This document shows, one piece after another, positions 10,739-19,022 of a stretch of 64,000 bases of DNA. The notes below the pieces were generated by a model, which searched no databases, was not told the origin of the DNA, and saw nothing but the letters and a program-made list of their open reading frames with translations. The stretch covers positions 2,978,451 to 3,042,450 of the forward strand of contig AP024683.1 of NCBI GenBank assembly GCA_025999455.1. The letters are read 5' to 3'. The translations under genes were made by a program, and so were the position numbers. Position 1 is the first letter of the stretch; each line of letters begins with the position of its first letter. Source of the stretch: Geminicoccaceae bacterium (GTDB lineage: Bacteria > Pseudomonadota > Alphaproteobacteria > Geminicoccales > Geminicoccaceae).

Positions 10739-11335
10739 GTGAAGCTTCGCCCCACGCTCGCCGCTTTCTCCCTCCTCGCCCTCCTCGTCGGCCTCGTCGG
10801 GAGCCCGGCGCAAGCCGAACCGCGGCGCTGGCGCATCGACCCGGAACATTTCGCGATCGCCTTCGAGGCGATGCACATCGGCTATTCCAAGGTGCTCGGC
10901 CAGTTCTTGAAGGCCGAGGGGCATTTCGTGTTCGACGAGACGACCCGCACGCTCCACGAGGCCGAGATCCGGGTCGACGCCAAGAGCGTCTTCACGAACC
11001 ACGAGGCCCGCGACGGGCATCTGCGCGCCGCCGACTTCCTCGATGCCGAGGCGCACCCGACGATCACCTTCAAGATGACCCGGGCCATTCCGAAAGACGA
11101 GAAGACAGGCGTGGTCGAGGGTGAGCTCACCTTGCGCGGCAAGACGCTGCCGCTTTCGGTCGAGGTCACGCTCAACAAGATCGGCAAATATCCCTGGGGT
11201 GAGAACTACGTGATCGGGGTGAGCGCCCGCACCGTCGTCAAGCGCTCGCTCTGGGGCTCGACCTACGCGGTCGAGAACGGGTGGGTCGCGGACGAGATCC
11301 CGATCCAGATCGAGCTCGAGGCGATCCGCGAGTGA
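10739..11335 (+). CDS. YceI family periplasmic protein (copy 2)
   Basis: 198 aa from the GTG at 10739, directly after a strong GGGAGGAAGG ribosome-binding site. It has a signal peptide with a core near AAFSLLALLVGLVG, cleaved around AQAEP. The mature protein matches YceI: WRIDPEHFAIAFEAMHIGYS, a VLGQFLKAEGHFVFDE strand pair, and HLRAADFLDAEAHPTITFK. It is a periplasmic lipid- or quinone-binding barrel. Its stop overlaps the GTG of the RibD-like reductase gene (GTGA), which suggests coupled expression. Confidence 0.88.
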   Translation: MKLRPTLAAFSLLALLVGLVGSPAQAEPRRWRIDPEHFAIAFEAMHIGYSKVLGQFLKAEGHFVFDETTRTLHEAEIRVDAKSVFTNHEARDGHLRAADFLDAEAHPTITFKMTRAIPKDEKTGVVEGELTLRGKTLPLSVEVTLNKIGKYPWGENYVIGVSARTVVKRSLWGSTYAVENGWVADEIPIQIELEAIRE

Positions 11336-12558
11336 CGGCCGCCGGGCGCTCGCCGCCGCGCGGCGCGGAACCTGCGGCCGACCGCGTGGCGCGCGCCTGG
11401 GAGCGGCTCTTGGCCTGCGCCCACGGCACGGGCGATCTCTCGACCGTGCCGCTCGACGGGCTCGACCCCGACCGACGACGCCTCTTCGCGACCTATCGCG
11501 ACTTCCTCGCCCCCGCCCCCGACGGGCTCGTGGTCGTGGCCCATCTCGGCCAGAGCCTCGATGGCCGGATCGCAACCGAGCCCGGCCATTCGAGCTTCGT
11601 CACCGGCGCCGAGGACTTCGTCCACATGCACCGGCTGCGCGCGCTCGCCGACGCGGTGCTCGTGGGCGCCGGCACGGTCGCGGCCGACGATCCCCGCCTC
11701 ACCGTCCGCCTCGTGCCCGGCCCGAACCCGCTGCGGGTCGTGCTCGACCCGGACCGCCGGCTCGGCCCCGATCGCCACGTCTTCCGCGAGCCCGATCCGC
11801 CCACGCTCCTCCTCTGCCGTGCCGATCGCAAGGACCGCGACCGGCTGGGGACGGCCGAGGTCCTTGGGCTCCCCACGGCAGAGGGCCGGCTCGAGCCGCG
11901 CACCGTGCTCGCGGCGTTACGCGCCCGCGGGATCCGGCGGCTCTTCGTCGAGGGCGGGGGGATGACGGTTTCCCGCTTCCTCGCCGCGGGCTGCCTGGAC
12001 GCTCTCCATCTCTGCGTCGCGCCCGTGATCATCGGCTCGGGCCGCGACGCCTTGAGCTTGCCCGCGATCGCCCGGATGGACGAAGCGATCCGCCTCTCTC
12101 CCGAGGTCGTCCGGCTCGGCGAGGATTGGCTCTTCTATTGCCGGCTAAGGCGTGCGCCGCTCGCCACGCGGCAGCCGCAAGAGATCGACGTGGCCGACCC
12201 GGCAAGCGAGCTCGCCCGCCGCGACGTCGTCGAGCCGCTCCCGGCGCCACGAGGCGATCGCCTCGGCCCGTTCGGGAGCAATCTCGCACGCGGCGGCGCT
12301 CCAGCCCTCGATCAAGGCGGCCGTGAAGGCGCGCGCCTCGGGCCCGACGTTCCAATCGGAGAGCGCCAGGAGCGGCTGGTCGCCGGCCCCGTGCAGGGCG
12401 CGGGCGAGCGCGATACCGGCCTCGGGCCCGAGCGCCGGGCCGAAGCCCTTGTCGCAACGCTGATGGCGGTTGACGAGGGCGACGACCTCGCCGTCGAGGG
12501 GACGGGCGGGCTCGAGGGCGACGCGCCCGTCGTAGGTGAGCACGGCGAGCAACGCTAG
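11332..12558 (+). CDS. RibD C-terminal-domain reductase with antisense C-terminal extension
   Basis: 408 aa as the open frame stands. Residues about 60-270 are a RibD_C/dihydrofolate-reductase-like domain: VVVAHLGQSLDGRIAT, DFVHMHRLRALADAVLVGAG, VAADDPRLTVR, LFVEGGGMTVSRFL and APVIIGSGRDAL. This family reduces pyrimidine intermediates with NADPH. There is no deaminase domain. The domain ends near base 12,140, yet the frame stays open for another 410 bp entirely antisense to the methyltransferase gene, and that tail reads as low-information sequence. An out-of-frame TAA sits at 12,146, so a one-base indel there would restore a normal end. GTG start overlaps the YceI stop. Confidence 0.82.
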   Translation: MTAAGRSPPRGAEPAADRVARAWERLLACAHGTGDLSTVPLDGLDPDRRRLFATYRDFLAPAPDGLVVVAHLGQSLDGRIATEPGHSSFVTGAEDFVHMHRLRALADAVLVGAGTVAADDPRLTVRLVPGPNPLRVVLDPDRRLGPDRHVFREPDPPTLLLCRADRKDRDRLGTAEVLGLPTAEGRLEPRTVLAALRARGIRRLFVEGGGMTVSRFLAAGCLDALHLCVAPVIIGSGRDALSLPAIARMDEAIRLSPEVVRLGEDWLFYCRLRRAPLATRQPQEIDVADPASELARRDVVEPLPAPRGDRLGPFGSNLARGGAPALDQGGREGARLGPDVPIGERQERLVAGPVQGAGERDTGLGPERRAEALVATLMAVDEGDDLAVEGTGGLEGDAPVVGEHGEQR

Positions 12559-12969
12559 GTCGCGGGCCTGGACGATCCGCACGAGCCGGTCGAGCCACTC
12601 GGCCGAGACGAGGTCGAGGAGTGCGGAGCAGGTGACGAGGTCGACCGGCTCGGCCAGCACCGATTCGAGCTCGGCCACGAGATCGGCGCGCCGGTAGCGG
12701 GCGAGGACGGGGCCGGTCGTCGGCAGTCGCGGTTCGCCCGCGGCGATCAGCGCCGGGTCGTGCTCGACCAAGAGCCAGTCCTGCGCGACCGGCAGGAGCG
12801 GGGCGAGATGCCGGAGATTGGCGCCCGTGCCCGCACCGAGATCGACGATCCGGAGCGGCCCGCCCCGGTTCTGCACCCAAAGGGCCAAGCTCGCCTCCGC
12901 CGCCTTCGCCCGCGCCGCCGCATCGAAGGGCTCACGGAGCTCGAGCCACTGGGCCGAGAACCCGCTCAC
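12145..12969 (-). CDS. Class I SAM-dependent methyltransferase
   Basis: 274 aa. Motif I is clear (RIVDLGAGTGANLRHLAPLL, about residues 45-64), with DWLLVEHDPALIAAG as the acidic loop and VDLVTCSALLDLVSAEWLDR as the motif IV region. The target molecule is not evident. Its GTG start at 12,969 overlaps the glycosyltransferase stop (GTGA), so the two genes belong to one minus-strand operon with the PTPS-like and dehydrogenase genes. The 3' end abuts and is overlapped by the reductase frame on the other strand. Confidence 0.85.
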   Translation of the reverse strand: MSGFSAQWLELREPFDAAARAKAAEASLALWVQNRGGPLRIVDLGAGTGANLRHLAPLLPVAQDWLLVEHDPALIAAGEPRLPTTGPVLARYRRADLVAELESVLAEPVDLVTCSALLDLVSAEWLDRLVRIVQARDLALLAVLTYDGRVALEPARPLDGEVVALVNRHQRCDKGFGPALGPEAGIALARALHGAGDQPLLALSDWNVGPEARAFTAALIEGWSAAACEIAPERAEAIASWRRERLDDVAAGELACRVGHVDLLRLPRGERRTP

Positions 12970-14027
12970 GACACCGCCTCCGCGAGGAGGACCCGTTCGG
13001 CGCGCGCCACTTGCTCGTCCCAGCGTGGCAGCTCCGCCCGGGCAGCGATCGCCCCTTCGCGCAGGCGCGCGCGCAACGCCGGGTCGCCGATCGCCCGGGC
13101 GAGGGCCGAAGCGAGCCCGGCCTCGTCCTCGGGCGGGACGAGGAGTGCCGCTTCGCGCGGCAGCCAGTCGCGGACCGCCCCCCCGGCCACCGCGACGATC
13201 GGCAGCCCGTGTGCGAGCGCCTCGGCGAGCGCCATGCCGTAGCCCTCGTAGCCGGAGGCGGACACGAAGAGATCGGCCGCGTCGTAGGCCGCCTCGAGCG
13301 CCGGCCCGACGAGCTCGCCGCAGAGCTCCACGCGATCCCCGAGCCCGGTCTCGGCGAGGGCCGCGCGCAAGGTCGCCGTCGCTTCCGGTGAGCGGTCGAG
13401 GGCGCCCACGATCACGAGCCGCCAGCGCAGCGCGCGCAGCCCCGCGAGAGCGCGGACGAGCCGATCGAGCCGCTTGCGCGGGATCACCGAGCCCACCGCC
13501 AAGAGCCGGACCTCGCGCCCACCCGAGCCGCGGGCGAGCGGCGCCGAGTCGGTGCCGGGCTCGATCACGACGATCCGCTCGGGCGCGACCGCGAGATCGC
13601 GTTCGAGGGCCCGCGCGGTCGTCCGCGAGGTGCAGAGGATCTTGCGCGGCGCGCGCAGCGCGATCCGCTCGGCTTCGATCAGCCGGGCGGCCGTCGCCGG
13701 ATCGAGACCCTCCTCGTAGCCGAGCGGATGGTGGACGAGGCCCAGGAGCCGAAGCCGCCGGCTCTCGCGTGCGGCGAGCTCGCCGAGCACGCCGAGCGCC
13801 AACCCGTCGACCAGGAGGAGCGCGCCGTCGGGCAAGGCCGCGAAGGCCCGCGCGCTCGCTTCGACCGCGGCCGCATCCGGGAACGGGAAACCGTCCGGCA
13901 GCCGCAACCAGTCGACACGCCAACCGCGCGCCCGGAGGCCTTCGGCGAGGCGGCGGTCGTAGATCGTCCCGCCGGTGCGGAGATCCGGATCGCAGGGTAC
14001 GGCGAGCGCGAGCCGGCGGTCGGTCAC
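12966..14027 (-). CDS. Glycosyltransferase family 4 (GT-B fold)
   Basis: 353 aa from a GTG at 14,027; longer in-frame starts would run into the PTPS gene. The N-terminal half carries DLRTGGTIYDRRLAEGLRARG, typical of GT4 acceptor-binding domains. The C-terminal half has LLAVGSVIPRKRLDRLVRAL (nucleotide-sugar domain), DLFVSASGYEGYGMALAEAL and GLPIVAVAGGAVRDW, which includes the EGYGM catalytic-region variant of the usual EGFG. It transfers a sugar from an NDP- or UDP-sugar to an unknown acceptor. Its linkage to pterin-type genes suggests a glycosylated pteridine or flavin-like product, which is inference. Confidence 0.85.
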   Translation of the reverse strand: MTDRRLALAVPCDPDLRTGGTIYDRRLAEGLRARGWRVDWLRLPDGFPFPDAAAVEASARAFAALPDGALLLVDGLALGVLGELAARESRRLRLLGLVHHPLGYEEGLDPATAARLIEAERIALRAPRKILCTSRTTARALERDLAVAPERIVVIEPGTDSAPLARGSGGREVRLLAVGSVIPRKRLDRLVRALAGLRALRWRLVIVGALDRSPEATATLRAALAETGLGDRVELCGELVGPALEAAYDAADLFVSASGYEGYGMALAEALAHGLPIVAVAGGAVRDWLPREAALLVPPEDEAGLASALARAIGDPALRARLREGAIAARAELPRWDEQVARAERVLLAEAVS

Positions 14028-14043
14028 GGGTACGGGGACCGGC

Positions 14044-14445
14044 TCAGCCGAGCGGCGCGCGGTAGCCGGCCCAGGCGACGTCGCTCTCGGCGAGCTCGAC
14101 CGCGAGGCCCGTGAGCCCACCCGCGTGCGGCCCGAGCCTTCCCGCACGGATCGCCGCTCGGATCTCGTCCCAGATCCACTTGGCCATGAACTCGGTCGTC
14201 GTGTTGACGCCGCGGAACTCCTCCATCTCGTCGAGATTGCGGAAGGCGATCTTGCGCAGGGTCTCGGCGAGCACCTCGTGGGCGCGGCCGATGTCGACGA
14301 CGATCCCGTCCGGGTCGAGCGCCGGCCGCTCGAAGGTCACGTCGACGAGGTAGGTCGCCCCGTGCAGCCGCTGCGCCGGGCCGAACACCTCACCGCGAAA
14401 GCTGTGGGCGATCATCACCCGATCGCGCACCCGCACGCTGTACAT
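14044..14445 (-). CDS. 6-pyruvoyltetrahydropterin synthase/QueD-like protein with altered active site
   Basis: 133 aa. It shows the PTPS/QueD fold signatures MIAHSFRG near the N-terminus, LVDVTFE, VVDIGRAHEVL and NTTTEFMAKWIWDEI, the last being the family's conserved Glu/Trp helix. The usual zinc motif HGHxY reads HGATY, and no cysteine precedes it, so the catalytic Cys and one zinc ligand of classical PTPS and QueD are absent. The chemistry is therefore probably changed. The start overlaps the end of the dehydrogenase gene by 56 bp. Confidence 0.82.
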   Translation of the reverse strand: MYSVRVRDRVMIAHSFRGEVFGPAQRLHGATYLVDVTFERPALDPDGIVVDIGRAHEVLAETLRKIAFRNLDEMEEFRGVNTTTEFMAKWIWDEIRAAIRAGRLGPHAGGLTGLAVELAESDVAWAGYRAPLG

Positions 14446-15445
14446 TTCGTTCTCCCGGGACGTCGTAGCCGATACGCAGGCAGCCGCGGCGCGGTTCGCG
14501 CAAGAGGTCGGGAAGTCGCGCGGGCGCCTCGTCGAACGGGACGATCTCGTCGAGCAGCGCCGCGAAGGCCGGATCGGCCAGGAGCTCGAGCGCCTTGGCG
14601 AGCCGGCGCCGGTGTGGCCAGCGCGGCCGCATCGACGGTGCGACCTCGCCCACCTGCGAGGAGACGAGCCGCAGGCGGCGGGCGTGGAACGCGCCGCCGA
14701 GCGGCACCGGCGCCGCCCCCGCCCCGTACCAGGACAGGACGAGGACGGTCGCTTCCTTGCCGGCCGCCTCGAGGGCGGTCGCGAGCGCTTCGGACCGGCC
14801 CGTGGCCTCGATCACGAGATCCTGCTCGACCGGCGCCGCCTCGAGAGGGGCGAAGGCGCAGCCGAGTTCGGCGGCGAGCGGTGCCACGGCCGGGTCACGG
14901 TCGACGAGCGTGACTTCGGTGCCGGGTAGGCGGGCGCAGAGCCGGGCCGCACAGGCACCCACGACCCCACCACCCAGGACGAGGATCCGCATGCCGGGAA
15001 GGGCCGGTGCGTCCCAGAGCGCGTTCAAGGCGGTCTCGAGATTGGCCGCGAGCACCGCCCGCTCGGCCGGCACGTCCTCGGGCACCGGGAGCACCGCCTC
15101 GGCCGGCACGACGAAGGCCGTCTGGTGCGGGTGGAGGCAGAAGACGGTCCGACCGCGGAGCTCGTCCGGCCCCGCCTCGACCCGGCCGACCGCGCAATAG
15201 CCGTATTTGACCGGGAAGGGGAAAACGCCCGCCTGGTGGGGGCAGCGCATCCGCGTCCGCTCGGCAGCCGGGACGCGGCCCGCCGCGACCAGGGCCTCGG
15301 TGCCCCGGCTCACCCCGGAGACGAGCGTGCGGACCCGAACCTCGCCCGGGCCCGGCTCGGGCAGGCTCTCCTCGAGGAGTGCCGCCTCGAAGGGGCGCTT
15401 CCACCAGAGCGCGCGGGCGGTGCGGGCGGGATCGTTGGTCGGCAT
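14390..15445 (-). CDS. Zinc-type alcohol dehydrogenase-like (MDR) oxidoreductase
   Basis: 351 aa, first gene of the minus-strand set. Features of the medium-chain dehydrogenase superfamily are LVSGVSRGTEALVAAGRVP in the catalytic domain, VKYGYCAVGRVEAG, and the Rossmann fingerprint ILVLGGGVVGACAARL at about residue 153. The classical zinc-binding residues are not obvious. It has resemblance to BchC-type dehydrogenases, but the substrate is unknown. The last 25 codons overlap the PTPS-like gene, indicating tight coupling. Confidence 0.82.
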   Translation of the reverse strand: MPTNDPARTARALWWKRPFEAALLEESLPEPGPGEVRVRTLVSGVSRGTEALVAAGRVPAAERTRMRCPHQAGVFPFPVKYGYCAVGRVEAGPDELRGRTVFCLHPHQTAFVVPAEAVLPVPEDVPAERAVLAANLETALNALWDAPALPGMRILVLGGGVVGACAARLCARLPGTEVTLVDRDPAVAPLAAELGCAFAPLEAAPVEQDLVIEATGRSEALATALEAAGKEATVLVLSWYGAGAAPVPLGGAFHARRLRLVSSQVGEVAPSMRPRWPHRRRLAKALELLADPAFAALLDEIVPFDEAPARLPDLLREPRRGCLRIGYDVPGERNVQRAGARSGDDRPQLSR

Positions 15446-15497
15446 CGCGAGCCGCGGCTAGCATGCGGCGGCGGCGAGTGCCAGGGCGGAGGCGAGC

Positions 15498-15992
15498 TTG
15501 GCCCGCGAGGTCCGGACACGCGGCGGGACACCGGCCACGAGCTTCCTCGAGGCGCGTGGCATCCCGTTCCGCGCCCATGTCTACACGTTCGCGGCGAGCG
15601 AGGAGCCGATCGGCGAGGCGGCGGCCCGTGCCCTCGGGATCGAGCCGGCGCGGCTCTTGAAGTGTCTGATCGTCCGGACGCGCGAGGGCGCGCTCGCGGC
15701 CGTGCTGCTCGCCGCCGACCGGACGCTCGACCTCGACGCCGCGGCCCGGGCCTTCGGCACGAAGCGCGTGGAGCTCGCCCCGCTCGCCGAAGCCGAGCGC
15801 GCCACGGGCTACGTCAAGGGCGGGATCAGCCCCTTCGGCCAGCGGCGGCGCTTGCCGCTCCTCCTCGATCGGGCCGCGCTCGCCGAGCCCGCTTTGTTCG
15901 TGAACGGCGGCCGGCGCGGGCTGCAGCTCGAGCTCGCCACATCCGATCTCCTGGCCGCGACCGAGGCGCGGATCGCCGAGCTCGGCCGCTGA
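15498..15992 (+). CDS. ybaK: YbaK/EbsC-type aminoacyl-tRNA deacylase
   Basis: 164 aa. It has the YbaK/ProX editing fold: RGIPFRAHVYTF at the N-terminus, ALGIEPARLLKCLIVRT with the conserved lysine, and the diagnostic YVKGGISPFGQRRRLP at about residue 105. Such proteins hydrolyse mischarged Cys-tRNA(Pro) or related species in the cytosol. I take the TTG at 15,498 as start because GGAGG lies five bases upstream; no ATG or GTG fits better. Confidence 0.9.
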   Translation: MAREVRTRGGTPATSFLEARGIPFRAHVYTFAASEEPIGEAAARALGIEPARLLKCLIVRTREGALAAVLLAADRTLDLDAAARAFGTKRVELAPLAEAERATGYVKGGISPFGQRRRLPLLLDRAALAEPALFVNGGRRGLQLELATSDLLAATEARIAELGR

Positions 15993-16090
15993 GCCCGTGC
16001 TTGCGACCCCCCGAGCGCTCCGATAGCGTCGCGGCCGACGACGACAGGGGCGGGCCGAGGTCGGCCCCGTCCAAGAGCGGGAGGCTCTCG

Positions 16091-17080
16091 ATGCTGGCCA
16101 GACGTCTCGTCCTCGGCGCCGTGGCGGCCGGCGCGCTCGTGTTCGGCGGCTCGGCTCGGGCCGCGATCGAGCTCAAGATCAACGGGCTGCACGCGCCCGA
16201 CCACGCGCTTTCGATGACCCACGATTTCTTCGCCGAGCGCGTCGAGCAGCTCACCAACGGCGAGATCAAGCTCGACGTGCACCACGCCCGCGGGCTCGGC
16301 GACGCCGTGGAGTCCGTGCAGTCGATCCGCAACGGCACGATCGCCTTCTTCACCGTCTCGGCGGCCAATCTCTCGCAGGTCGATCCGCGGATCGACATGT
16401 TCTCGCTGCCGTTCCTCTTCAAGAACGCCAAGCATTATTGGTGGTACCTGACCTCGGAGCGCGGCCGGAACTTCGTGAAGCCGCTCGAGGAGAAGGGGAT
16501 CGTCGTCCTCGGCTTCATGGACAGCGGAGCCCGCAGCTTCTTCGCCAAAGAGGAGATCACCGATCCGGCCAAGCTCGCCGGCAAGAAGATCCGGACCATG
16601 GCGAGCCCGGTTCAGATCGCGATGATGGAGGCGTTCGGCGGCACGGGCGTGCCGGTCGCCTGGGGCGAGCTCTACAACGCCTTGCAGACCGGCGTGGTCG
16701 ACGGGGCGGAGAACAACCCGCCCTCGATCCGCTCGATGAAGTTCTACGAGGTCACCAAGGTCCTGGTGCTCAACGAGCACGCCCGCATCCCCGACATCCT
16801 GATCGCCTCCAAGCGGGTGATGGACCGGCTCACGCCCAAGCAGCGCGAGGCGATCTTCCAGGCCGGCCGCGAGGCGGAAGCCTTCATGCGCGGCGCCTGG
16901 GCGGCGGACGAGAAGGCCTCCTTGGCCTTCCTCAAGAGCCTGCCGAACTTCAAGGTCATCGAGAACGTCGACAAGAAGCCCTTCCTCGAGAAGGTCTCGG
17001 CCCTCCTCGACCGCGAGGCCAAGCGGCTCGGCGTCGAGGAGGAGGTCAAATATCTCCTCGAGACCCAGAAGAACTTCTGA
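16091..17080 (+). CDS. dctP: TRAP transporter solute-binding protein, DctP family
   Basis: 329 aa, secreted to the periplasm by a signal peptide that ends near SARAA. The DctP pattern follows: INGLHAPDHALSMTHDFFAE, GLGDAVESVQSIRNGTI, IDMFSLPFLFKNAKHYWWYL, KIRTMASPVQIAMMEAFGG and GELYNALQTGVVDGAENN, the last being the family's signature with the ligand-contact residues. It captures a carboxylate-like solute, whose identity cannot be told, and hands it to the membrane subunits encoded downstream. GGGAGG precedes the ATG by about six bases. Confidence 0.94.
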   Translation: MLARRLVLGAVAAGALVFGGSARAAIELKINGLHAPDHALSMTHDFFAERVEQLTNGEIKLDVHHARGLGDAVESVQSIRNGTIAFFTVSAANLSQVDPRIDMFSLPFLFKNAKHYWWYLTSERGRNFVKPLEEKGIVVLGFMDSGARSFFAKEEITDPAKLAGKKIRTMASPVQIAMMEAFGGTGVPVAWGELYNALQTGVVDGAENNPPSIRSMKFYEVTKVLVLNEHARIPDILIASKRVMDRLTPKQREAIFQAGREAEAFMRGAWAADEKASLAFLKSLPNFKVIENVDKKPFLEKVSALLDREAKRLGVEEEVKYLLETQKNF

Positions 17081-17151
17081 GATCCGAGCCGCACCCCTCG
17101 GTCGACGGCCGTCGGCCGAGGGGTGTCCGGTCCGCTCGAGCGGGGGCGTCC

Positions 17152-17667
17152 TTGCGCACCTTCAATCGTTTCTGTGACCTCGTGGGCCTTCTCGCACGAG
17201 CTTGGACGCTCCTCCTCGCGACCGCGCTCTTCGCCGTCGTGATCGCCACCGTCGTGCAGCGCGGCACGATCGGCAAAGTGCCCTCCTGGTCCGAAGAGGT
17301 GCCGCGCTACCTCTTGATCTGGGTGGGCTTCATGGCCGCCGCCTGCGGGGTCGACCTCAAGGAACACATCGCCCTCGAGCTTTTGATCGAGAAGGCCAAG
17401 GGTCGGCTCGCCACCGTCCTCGCTTCGCTCGTCGACCTCGCGATCCTGGCATTCGGCCTCGTCATGCTCGTCTACGGGATCGGCTTCGTGCGCGAGTTCG
17501 GCTCGGACTTCATGGAATCCATCCCCTACCGCAACGTCTGGTACTACAGCGCGCTGCCGATCGCGGGTGGGCTCGTCGTCCTCTTCGCGCTGCGCGACCT
17601 CTTGAACCTCTGGTTCGCGCCCGAGCTCCGCACCCGCCGCCTCGAGCTCGTCACGACGGCCGATTGA
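17152..17667 (+). CDS. dctQ: TRAP transporter small membrane subunit, DctQ family
   Basis: 171 aa with four hydrophobic helices. The conserved DctQ core is WSEEVPRYLLIWVGFMAAAC, followed by LKEHIALELLIEK and, near the end, VWYYSALPIAGGLVVLFAL. It forms the inner-membrane permease with DctM. The best start is the TTG at 17,152. It lies 71 bp after dctP and 6 bp before dctM. Confidence 0.92.
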   Translation: MRTFNRFCDLVGLLARAWTLLLATALFAVVIATVVQRGTIGKVPSWSEEVPRYLLIWVGFMAAACGVDLKEHIALELLIEKAKGRLATVLASLVDLAILAFGLVMLVYGIGFVREFGSDFMESIPYRNVWYYSALPIAGGLVVLFALRDLLNLWFAPELRTRRLELVTTAD

Positions 17668-17673
17668 CCCGCG

Positions 17674-18981
17674 ATGATCGTCCTCCTCCTGGTCGGCTCC
17701 TTCTTCGTCCTCATGCTCTTGGGCGTGCCGATCGCCTTCGCGATCGGCCTCGCCGCGGCCCTCGCGAGCTTCGCTTACGCCTGGATGGGCAATCCCTTCG
17801 TCATCGACGAGGTCACGCTCGTCCAGAAGATGCTCTTCGGGATCAACAGCTTCCCGCTCCTGGCCGTGATCTTCTTCGTCTTCACGGGCGCGCTCATGGC
17901 CCATGGCGGGGTGGCCAAGCGGCTCGTCGCCATGGCCGAGGTGCTGGTCGGCCGCTTCCCGGGGGGTCTCGCCCAGATCAACGTCCTCTCTTCGATGTTC
18001 TTCGGCGGCGTCTCGGGCTCGGCCGTGGCCGACGTCTCTTCGATCGGGCGGATGATGATCGGTGCGATGGTCGCGGACGGCTACTCCAAGGCCTTCGCCA
18101 CCGCGATCACGCTCACCTCCGCCACCATGGGGCCGATCATCCCACCCTCCATCGCGATGATCCTGTTCGCCTATCTGGCGGGCAACGTGTCGGTCGGTGC
18201 GCTGCTCCTGGGTGGGGTCGTCCCCGGCATCCTGATCGGGCTCGGCCAGCTCCTGGTGGCCTACGTGCACGGCAAGCTCTACCATCCGATGCGAACGGCC
18301 GCTCTCCCCACGGCGGAAAAGCTGCGCCGGATCGCCGCCGGGCTCGCCGGGCTCTTCACCCTCGTCATCATCCTGGGCGGGATCACGGCCGGCCTCACCA
18401 CCGCCACCGAAGCCGGCGCCATCGCCGCCCTCTACGCCCTCTTCCTGACCATGGTCGTCTACCGCGAGATCCGGCTGCGCGATCTGCCGGCCATCCTCTG
18501 GGAGACCTGCCTCACGACGGCGGTCGTCTTGTTCTTGATCGCCACGACCTCGGTCTTTTCTTTCATCCTCGCCTACGAGAAGGTGCCGGCCTGGATCGCC
18601 GAGAATTTCCTCGCGCTCGCCGACGACCGCTGGATGCTGCTGGTCCTCTTGAACCTCCTCCTGCTCGTGACCGGCATGTTCATCGACATGACGCCGGCCT
18701 TGATCATGATCGTGCCGATCATCCTGCCCTTGGCGCAGAAGCTCGGCATCGACCTCGTGCATCTGGGCGTCATCATGGTGATCAACCTCGCCTTCGGGCT
18801 CATCACCCCGCCGGTCGGGACCTCGCTCTTCGTGGGCTGCCGGATCGCGGGGCTGCCGATCACGGCCGTGATCAAGCCCATGCTGCCCTTGCTCGCGGTC
18901 ATGATCGCGACACTTTTCCTCGTGACCTTCGTGCCCGAACTCGTGCTCTGGCTGCCGCGCCAATTCGGCTTCGTGAGCTGA
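17674..18981 (+). CDS. dctM: TRAP transporter large membrane subunit, DctM family
   Basis: 435 aa, the usual length, with about twelve hydrophobic segments. Family signatures include LGVPIAFAIGLAAALASFAY, SSMFFGGVSGSAVADVSSIG, TLTSATMGPIIPPSIAMILF, GGITAGLTTATEAGAIAALY, LLLVTGMFIDMTPALIMIVP and INLAFGLITPPVGTSLFVG. It is the Na+-coupled transport channel of the TRAP system in the inner membrane. Start ATG at 17,674, immediately after dctQ. Confidence 0.95.
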   Translation: MIVLLLVGSFFVLMLLGVPIAFAIGLAAALASFAYAWMGNPFVIDEVTLVQKMLFGINSFPLLAVIFFVFTGALMAHGGVAKRLVAMAEVLVGRFPGGLAQINVLSSMFFGGVSGSAVADVSSIGRMMIGAMVADGYSKAFATAITLTSATMGPIIPPSIAMILFAYLAGNVSVGALLLGGVVPGILIGLGQLLVAYVHGKLYHPMRTAALPTAEKLRRIAAGLAGLFTLVIILGGITAGLTTATEAGAIAALYALFLTMVVYREIRLRDLPAILWETCLTTAVVLFLIATTSVFSFILAYEKVPAWIAENFLALADDRWMLLVLLNLLLLVTGMFIDMTPALIMIVPIILPLAQKLGIDLVHLGVIMVINLAFGLITPPVGTSLFVGCRIAGLPITAVIKPMLPLLAVMIATLFLVTFVPELVLWLPRQFGFVS

Positions 18982-19022
18982 GCGGAAAGGCCCGGGCCCG
19001 AGCCCCCGATCGGAGCCCGGCC

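Noticed and set aside
9347-11575. A 742-codon minus-strand open frame across ribA, yceI and ribD
   Set aside because: A GC-driven shadow; the plus-strand genes have clear families and motifs, the minus frame has none.
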